Shown here piece after piece: positions 58,637-64,000 of a stretch of 64,000 nucleotides of DNA. Source of the DNA: Psychrobacillus sp. FSL K6-2836 (GTDB lineage Bacteria > Bacillota > Bacilli > Bacillales_A > Planococcaceae). The first letter of the stretch is position 1. Each line of letters opens with the position of its first letter. The stretch spans positions 3,038,001 to 3,102,000 of the forward strand of contig NZ_JBBOOM010000001.1 of the NCBI RefSeq assembly GCF_038003085.1, in the 5' to 3' direction. Under the pieces are notes generated by a model. It searched no databases. It was not told the origin of the DNA and worked only from the letters and a program-made list of their open reading frames with translations. The translations under genes were made by a program, and so were the position numbers.

Positions 58637-61009
58637 ATGAACGAGAATTTAATCATCAATGCCGATGATTGCTATAAGCAAGCAGAGGAAAAGGCCAATC
58701 ATTATTTCCAATCACTTTATACGCAGGTTCAGCAAAGGACGTATGCGAAAATCCTTACAGAAGATATACACTTGTGGAAACATAACCATATCCGGAATCC
58801 TTCCATTCTATCATTATTTTCAAGAGGGAAAGGAAAAGCTAATGCTAGCGGGTACCATAATTATATAAAGTGGCTAAATTATACAGGGAAATTAGATAAT
58901 TATTTGAATCGAAGCATTTCCTATATTTTTATGCGAGATCTAGGCAAATCATTGAACTCTCCAGACACAGAAAGCCGGATCCGGAATGTAGTGGAAAGTT
59001 TGAAGAATCATCTTACATCTACGACAAAGGATCGAAAGAATGATGGAGAGATGTTCAGTATGAGTGGTTTGTACCGCCTTGCACAGAAGGAAGGTGTGGA
59101 ATCGACCTTCATATGGCTGATCAACAAGCTCAAGATAGTATCCGCAAATATTCCGACAGGGATGGATGCTGAGCATGCACAGCGAAAACTTATTAAAATC
59201 ATTGCCGGGGTAATTATGCAAGAAATTGAAGAGATGAACAATGAGGTTCCTAAAGAAGAGAGGAAGCTGAGGCTAGATAAAGCAATTAGGCTAGGTTATT
59301 CCTATGGACTTACCTATCCGTTTATTGACGATCTTCTAGATGCAAAAATTTTATCAGACGAAGAAGAAAAACAATACGCCAATCTGATACGAACAACACT
59401 TACTACTGGAGTAGTCCCAGAACTAGAACAATGGATTGGAAATAACGCAGAGTTAATAGGTTATGTTCATGCAGAACTCCGAGAAGCCTTTGATTATATA
59501 AAGGCTAATCAGCGGCAGGAGACAAGAAATAACTTTTTTGAGCAATCTTATGTGTTTTTCAATTCACAAGAAGTAGATCGTGAAAAAGACCTCGCTAATG
59601 CAAAATATACAAACGAAGAGTTGTATATACCAGTTATTTTAAAATCCGCTTTTTCCCGATTGATTGTTCGTTCCGTAATTGGTGCTCCTGAGGATGAGGG
59701 ATTTGACAGCAGAACATTTTTTTATGGCATTTACAATCAACTTGCAGATGATTTTGCAGATATGTTTGATGACATGGAGGAGGGCGCAGTAACTCCCTAT
59801 ACGTACTACTTGAAGTATCACGATAAACGGTCGGATCTCATAAATCCTTTTGAAATGTACTGGACAGTAATCTCTAATTTGATTCATCAAGTTTATAATT
59901 CAGATAAAATGACGCGTGAGGTAATTTTAGATCGTGCTATAAACGGGCTAAAACGATTTAAGGAGCGAGCAGGTGCGGAAAAATACAAAGAGGTAATGGA
60001 CCTTTTTGCTTCCGGAAATCCTAAATTCAATAAACTAATTCAAGAGATGGTGCGAAAAGCGGACGATGTAGATTTCTTTGACAAATTGCTGCGTGATCAT
60101 ATGATTACAAGCTTGAAAAATGACAGGCAGGGGCAGGAAGACTTTATAGATAATGCAAAAACTATACGTAGCCAGATTAACAAAGTCCTTAATATCCCGA
60201 AAACCAATGAGGTGACTGATTCCATAATAGATGCTGCAAACTATAGTCTACAAGGTGATGGAAAGCGACTAAGACCAATAGTCACGTGGTTCATGGGAGT
60301 AAATGCATATGGCTTAAGTAGCTCAGTACTTGAACCACTTTTAAAATCATTAGAATATATGCATACAGCCTCTCTCATTTTTGACGATCTTCCGTCCCAA
60401 GATAATGCTTCACTTCGTAGAGGTCGTCCAACACTCCATGAGGTTTATAATATTTCTATTGCAGAGTTAACTGGGCTTTTTCTGACGCAGAAGGCTATTT
60501 GGGAACAAACCACTTTGGAGCAGTTCGATTCGAAAGCTGTGCTTCGACTTATCCAGTATTCGGCTCAAGTGACAGCTGATATGTGCAGAGGCCAAGCGAT
60601 GGACTTAAATTCCACAGGAGAAAAATTGACTTTAGAACAATTAAATAAAATGTGCTTTTACAAAACCGGACTAGGATTTGAAGCATCTATTCTAATGCCA
60701 GCAATTCTTTCAAATACTAGTAAATTAGAAATAGAAGCATTGAAAAAATTTGCACGCCATGCAGGTATTGCATTTCAGATTAAGGATGACCTTCTCGATG
60801 TAGAGGGTGATACAGCCTTACTTGGAAAAACGATTGGTAAGGATATAGAAAATAACAGCTCAACTTTTGTATCTATACTAGGTGTGAATGATGCCAAAAA
60901 AGAAATGTGGGAAAATTACTGCATTGCGATGGAATCATTACAAGATGTACCACGGGATACAACTTTTTTGAAGCATTTTTTGGACTATATTATCAATCGC
61001 GACAAGTAG
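58637..61009 (+). CDS. Large two-domain isoprenoid synthase (polyprenyl synthetase fusion)
   Basis: About 790 residues. The C-terminal part (about 510-790) is a complete trans-prenyl-diphosphate synthase: GDGKRLRP (540-547), first Asp-rich motif DDLPSQD (583-589), GQAMDL, and second Asp-rich motif DDLLD (717-721). Residues before the first motif are small (TASLIF), which suggests products of GGPP length or longer. The N-terminal part (about 1-480) is all-helical and has two further Asp-rich clusters, FIDDLLD (about 229-235) and LADDFADMFDD (369-379). These look like a class I isoprenoid enzyme. ATG 58637 follows AAGGTGAG by 6 nt; GTG 58619 is unlikely. Confidence 0.82.
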   Translation: MNENLIINADDCYKQAEEKANHYFQSLYTQVQQRTYAKILTEDIHLWKHNHIRNPSILSLFSRGKGKANASGYHNYIKWLNYTGKLDNYLNRSISYIFMRDLGKSLNSPDTESRIRNVVESLKNHLTSTTKDRKNDGEMFSMSGLYRLAQKEGVESTFIWLINKLKIVSANIPTGMDAEHAQRKLIKIIAGVIMQEIEEMNNEVPKEERKLRLDKAIRLGYSYGLTYPFIDDLLDAKILSDEEEKQYANLIRTTLTTGVVPELEQWIGNNAELIGYVHAELREAFDYIKANQRQETRNNFFEQSYVFFNSQEVDREKDLANAKYTNEELYIPVILKSAFSRLIVRSVIGAPEDEGFDSRTFFYGIYNQLADDFADMFDDMEEGAVTPYTYYLKYHDKRSDLINPFEMYWTVISNLIHQVYNSDKMTREVILDRAINGLKRFKERAGAEKYKEVMDLFASGNPKFNKLIQEMVRKADDVDFFDKLLRDHMITSLKNDRQGQEDFIDNAKTIRSQINKVLNIPKTNEVTDSIIDAANYSLQGDGKRLRPIVTWFMGVNAYGLSSSVLEPLLKSLEYMHTASLIFDDLPSQDNASLRRGRPTLHEVYNISIAELTGLFLTQKAIWEQTTLEQFDSKAVLRLIQYSAQVTADMCRGQAMDLNSTGEKLTLEQLNKMCFYKTGLGFEASILMPAILSNTSKLEIEALKKFARHAGIAFQIKDDLLDVEGDTALLGKTIGKDIENNSSTFVSILGVNDAKKEMWENYCIAMESLQDVPRDTTFLKHFLDYIINRDK

Positions 61010-61075
61010 GACTTGGTAATATTTCCTAAAGTTTTCGGAGGGCGACAGACAGACAAAATGCTATAAGATTACCGC

Positions 61076-61126
61076 AAAAAGGGATGCTGGTTGGTCGTGA
61101 CGAACGTCACAACCAACCAGCATCCC
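61076..61126. terminator. Very strong hairpin between convergent genes
   Basis: A 22-bp stem (61081-61102 against 61105-61126) with a single mismatch, starting GGGATGCTGGTTGGT. On the minus strand it is followed by TTTTTG, so it can terminate the L,D-transpeptidase transcript, and on the plus strand it follows the isoprenoid synthase. Confidence 0.78.
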
Positions 61127-61240
61127 TAAAAATTCACTCGATAATCATATAGCAAAACGGCTGTCCAAAGACCTTTGAAAACGATAGAAACAGGTTTTGA
61201 ACGTAAAGGAACGAGCCTCTTTTTTGCATGGTTTTTCTAA

Positions 61241-61744
61241 TTACGGTCGTATAGAAACCGGGGTTCCTATTGGAATAATACGTGCTAATTCCTCAACATC
61301 TTTATTGTGCATGCGGATGCAACCACGTGAGACCGCTTTACCAATGGAACTAGGATTGTTTGTGCCGTGGATTCCATAATGTTCTTTCGATAAACTCATC
61401 CACATTGTGCCGAATGGTCCACCCGGATTAGGAGCTTTATTAATAATGATAAAATGCCCTACAGGTGTATTGAATAATATTCTTCCCACAGCAATAGGAT
61501 ACTCTTTTTGTAAAAGACCGTCTTTTAGTAATCGTAGCCGACGATTATTTATAGAAACCTCTATTTGATATGGAAGCGTATTTGGGTCCGGATAGCCTGG
61601 TATAACAATGGATTGGCCAATAAAAAGTACATTCGGATTTATAGATTGGTTAGCGTTAATTATTTCGGATAGGGGTGTCCGAAAGTCTCTGGCTATTTGA
61701 CTCAGTGTTTCCCCTTGTTGAACAGTATGAATCAGTGTAAACAC
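61241..61744 (-). CDS. LysM-L,D-transpeptidase (YkuD family)
   Basis: 167 residues. A LysM peptidoglycan-binding domain (about 4-49, [16 protein letters not shown]) is followed by a YkuD catalytic domain (about 58-166) with HG near 126 and the nucleophile in SRGCIRMHN (Cys142). It makes 3-3 cross-links or modifies spore peptidoglycan, as YkuD does in B. subtilis. No signal peptide is visible, as in YkuD itself. The gene is on the minus strand and alone. Confidence 0.92.
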   Translation of the reverse strand: MFTLIHTVQQGETLSQIARDFRTPLSEIINANQSINPNVLFIGQSIVIPGYPDPNTLPYQIEVSINNRRLRLLKDGLLQKEYPIAVGRILFNTPVGHFIIINKAPNPGGPFGTMWMSLSKEHYGIHGTNNPSSIGKAVSRGCIRMHNKDVEELARIIPIGTPVSIRP

Positions 61745-61918
61745 CTCCGTTATTAATTGTTAAAATAGTATATTATATGTTAATTTTAAAAAATGCTTCA
61801 TCATGTCGTTTTTTTTCGATATATACAACCTACTCGCGGAAAGTCTTTTAATTTTAGTATAAGGACATAGTTTCACGAATAGAATCTCTTATAACAGAAT
61901 TCTAAAGGTGGAATGAGA

Positions 61919-62608
61919 TTGAAAATACTATTTATATTTCTATTATTTATTGTTTATTTTGCATTATCACTTTCTCTAGAAAGTACAAAAGCAATTGGCA
62001 TATATTTAATCATTTCATTGTTATTATTCTTTTGGGGAGTAGTAGAGTGGAGACGAACTATTAATAGAAGAAACAATGAAAACAGAAGGAGATGTGAGGA
62101 ATTGCTCGCGGAGATTCCACATACTCAATCTCTGATTTCGGACAATTTGTTAAATGTTATGCTAATTGATGATGTAAACAATATTCTTTATATACTTCAA
62201 AGGGATTCTCTGGAAGAAGATTTTAGTATAGAAAATATTCCGTTTTTTCAAGTACTAGAGGCTGCAATAGTAGAGGAAGAACATGTTGTAAACTTATATC
62301 CTAAGGAAGGTTTACTGGGAAGCACTCTAGTGAATAACGAAGGAATAATGGATGAAGATTTAGATGAAGATGAAGATGAAGAAGATGATGAGGAAGAATT
62401 CATAGAAGCATTGTGTTTGAAAATAGTAGTAGATGATTTAACCAATCCCATTTTAGAATATCCATTTATAGAATATGGAAAATCCCTTGAGATAGACTCG
62501 GAAGAATATATGGAAGCAAATTCACTTTGTAACGAATGGTATCAAAAACTATGTATTATTATTAAACGCTATGAACATGACAAAGTAGTTGTAAGACTTT
62601 GGCAATAA
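61919..62608 (+). CDS. Membrane protein with acidic stretch, unknown function
   Basis: About 229 residues. Two membrane helices near the N-terminus (ILFIFLLFIVYFALSL and IYLIISLLLFFWGVV), a basic segment RRTINRRNNENRRR, then a cytoplasmic part with a run of aspartate and glutamate (about residues 145-165, DEDLDEDEDEEDDEEE). I do not recognise a family. TTG 61919 has better spacing from AAAGGTGG than ATG 61913. It is followed by an unrelated lipoprotein gene after 138 nt. Confidence 0.65.
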   Translation: MKILFIFLLFIVYFALSLSLESTKAIGIYLIISLLLFFWGVVEWRRTINRRNNENRRRCEELLAEIPHTQSLISDNLLNVMLIDDVNNILYILQRDSLEEDFSIENIPFFQVLEAAIVEEEHVVNLYPKEGLLGSTLVNNEGIMDEDLDEDEDEEDDEEEFIEALCLKIVVDDLTNPILEYPFIEYGKSLEIDSEEYMEANSLCNEWYQKLCIIIKRYEHDKVVVRLWQ

Positions 62609-62746
62609 AGAAAATAGAAGTGGAGTATATTTATAAATTGAATAGAAGTACTAAATTGAACCATTCTAAAGGGTAGTAATTTTCTATGTAACGATATAGA
62701 CAGGAAAACGTCTATATTAATAGATGACCTTTTAGGAGGCGAAAAT

Positions 62747-63652
62747 ATGAAAAAAATACTAAGTGCAATTCTTTTGATGAGTATTTCTTTAGTTGGATGT
62801 GGAAACATGGAAAATGACGTAAAGGTACTTTCGGAAGAGCATCCTCCAGAAGAGACTAATAACCAAGAGGAAAAGGTTGTACGTAAATTAGTAGAAACAT
62901 TTGGAAGTCGACTGCAAAACGTTTCATTACTAGGTCCAGATGAGGACTTAAAAAAGAGCATGCAAGAAAATTATCAAGAATTGGTTAAACCAGAGCTTAT
63001 TGAAAAATGGTTGGATGATCCGCTAAACGCTCCAGGCAGACTAACTTCCAGTCCATGGCCAGATCGGATTGAAATTAGTTCGCTCCAACAAAAGTCAGAA
63101 ATTGTATATGCGATGACTGGTGAAATAATCGAAATAACAAGTGGCGATGCGATGGCAAACAGAATACCGATAGAACTTTTAGTAGAGAAAATAGGTGAAA
63201 AGTGGCTGATAAGCGAGATAGTAATGACCGATACTGATCAGAATAATTCAACTGTTTATCAAAATTCCGAATACAACTTTTCTTTCACATTACCGGATAC
63301 TTGGAAAAACTATTCAATTGTAACAGACAAGTGGGAAGGCTTATCCATTCCTACAACTAGTAAAGAAGAAGTAATTGAAACAGGACCGATGATATCCATT
63401 CGTCATCCCGAGTGGTCTGCCAAAGATCCTCGCCAAGATATTCCCATCATGATTTTGACAATAGAACAATGGGATTTGCTGCAGCAAGAAAAATTTCATA
63501 TAGGAGCAGCACCAATTCCTCCAACTGAATTAGCAAGAAATGACAAATATGTTTTTGCTTTACCAGCACGATATAATTTTGCATTTCCAAAGGGATATGA
63601 AGAAGTTGAGCAGATTTTAGAAGGAAATCCAATAGAAGTAACTGAACAATAA
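62747..63652 (+). CDS. Putative lipoprotein of unknown function
   Basis: 301 residues. The signal peptide ends in the lipobox LVGC, and an acidic linker follows. The middle (about residues 40-160) reads like a DUF4878/NTF2-like fold, and the C-terminal part has NYSFTLPDTW, as in PsbP-like lipoproteins, so both are only suggestions. An AGGAGG site is upstream. It has its own terminator. Confidence 0.7.
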   Translation: MKKILSAILLMSISLVGCGNMENDVKVLSEEHPPEETNNQEEKVVRKLVETFGSRLQNVSLLGPDEDLKKSMQENYQELVKPELIEKWLDDPLNAPGRLTSSPWPDRIEISSLQQKSEIVYAMTGEIIEITSGDAMANRIPIELLVEKIGEKWLISEIVMTDTDQNNSTVYQNSEYNFSFTLPDTWKNYSIVTDKWEGLSIPTTSKEEVIETGPMISIRHPEWSAKDPRQDIPIMILTIEQWDLLQQEKFHIGAAPIPPTELARNDKYVFALPARYNFAFPKGYEEVEQILEGNPIEVTEQ

Positions 63653-63658
63653 CATGAT

Positions 63659-63707
63659 AAAAGGTGTCAAACCAAGTAATGGAAGATGCTTGGGGCGGCA
63701 CCTTTTT
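63659..63707 (+). terminator. Terminator of the lipoprotein gene
   Basis: AAAAGGTG (63659-63666) faces CACCTTTTT (63699-63707), inner CCAAG/CTTGG arms. Confidence 0.75.
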
Positions 63708-63729
63708 AATTTTAGCGAAAATAATTTAA

Positions 63730-63975
63730 AGCAATAAGGTAGTAGTTGGGAAGAGCACACAGTGGCTTCCAATAATAGAAGTCGTAGTATATTTAGGAAT
63801 TTTTGTGAATGAGAAAAAACTAACAAAGCCATAGTTAGTTATTAGTAAAGACAAAAAAATAGTTGAATTAGAAAGTGAAGTTATACTAGCTAATTTTTGG
63901 ATTGAATTAAAGGATAATAATATTATTTGTGTAAGTTCAATTTTCTGTAGTGGGAGAGAAGAAATCATCCACTAA
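63730..63975 (+). pseudogene. Possible interrupted reading frame of unknown product
   Basis: One frame is open from 63730 to TAA 63973-63975, except for a single TAG at 63832. It reads STQWLPIIEVVVYLGIFVN, the stop, then IVELESEVILANFWIELKD. No start codon with a ribosome binding site is seen. It might be a gene recently broken by one mutation. I do not recognise the product. Confidence 0.3.
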
Positions 63976-64000
63976 TTGAAGTCTCAATTTATCTGGGTTC

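Noticed and set aside
62248..62451. Minus-strand frame rich in serine
   Set aside because: It is the antisense of the Asp/Glu codon run in the membrane protein on the plus strand.
63726..63968. 80-codon minus-strand frame at the window end
   Set aside because: No ribosome binding site and low-complexity Ser/Leu/Thr composition of an AT-rich antisense frame.

Overview
The window is chromosomal DNA of a low-GC, Gram-positive, endospore-former-type bacterium of the order Bacillales. Family-level placement in the Planococcaceae (Psychrobacillus / Lysinibacillus / Sporosarcina group) is inference. It rests on protein resemblance, on B. subtilis-like order of the core genes (purK-B-C-S-Q-L-F-M-N-H-D, yerA-B-C, pcrB-pcrA-ligA-camS, gatC-A-B, dgkB, rlmCD) and on repeat-rich intergenic DNA. 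I see no rRNA, tRNA, CRISPR array or intact transposon.

Layout. 1-11.7 kb: most of the de novo purine operon, from the tail of purK to purD, closed by an intrinsic terminator and interrupted between purN and purH by a 21-bp-periodic repeat array. 11.9-25.0 kb: a housekeeping block with a YerA-type adenine deaminase, yerB, yerC, a structured non-coding stretch, pcrB-pcrA-ligA-camS (archaeal-type lipid enzyme, helicase, DNA ligase, lipoprotein) and gatCAB. 25.05-25.9 kb: a striking tandem array of 92-bp units built from 21/21/21/29-bp subunits. 26.0-30.1 kb: a peptidase-S51-like protein, an ECF sigma factor with its membrane-anchored partner, a thioredoxin-like protein and dgkB. 30.2-32.8 kb: a cytochrome bd operon with the tiny subunit cydS and another tiny membrane ORF in front of cydA. 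33-36 kb: a HAD phosphatase, a DUF2680 secreted protein, a Crp/Fnr relic and rlmCD. 36-37.1 kb: a gene-poor gap holding a decayed serine recombinase. 37.1-42.3 kb: a five-gene peptide/nickel-type ABC importer. 42.3-54.4 kb: an accessory patchwork of small independent genes (aldo/keto reductase, DegV, YfiT, YtoQ, a second PurC-like enzyme, DUF4256, YgjP-like metallopeptidase, GNAT, AHSA1, ANT(6), chemoreceptor, DUF1456). Two families of dispersed inverted-repeat elements are strewn through it. 54.4-64 kb: dapA under a lysine riboswitch, nrnB, a flavin monooxygenase-like protein, a large two-domain isoprenoid synthase, an L,D-transpeptidase and two envelope proteins of unknown role.

Main points of interest. 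First, at least four intergenic arrays with three unrelated headers (TTACTTGC, CTCTCG, AAAGCC) share an exact 21-bp step; I know of no described system that explains this. Second, a roughly 790-residue protein joins an Asp-rich isoprenoid-enzyme-like N-terminal domain to a complete prenyl-diphosphate synthase. Third, there are several dispersed structured elements: 78-bp nested palindromes, a C(T/C)GGTTCT-type hairpin family, and two larger multi-hairpin elements, one of which lies in the dapA leader. Several start codons were moved from the longest reading frame because a good ribosome binding site decides for an internal start; these are noted per gene.
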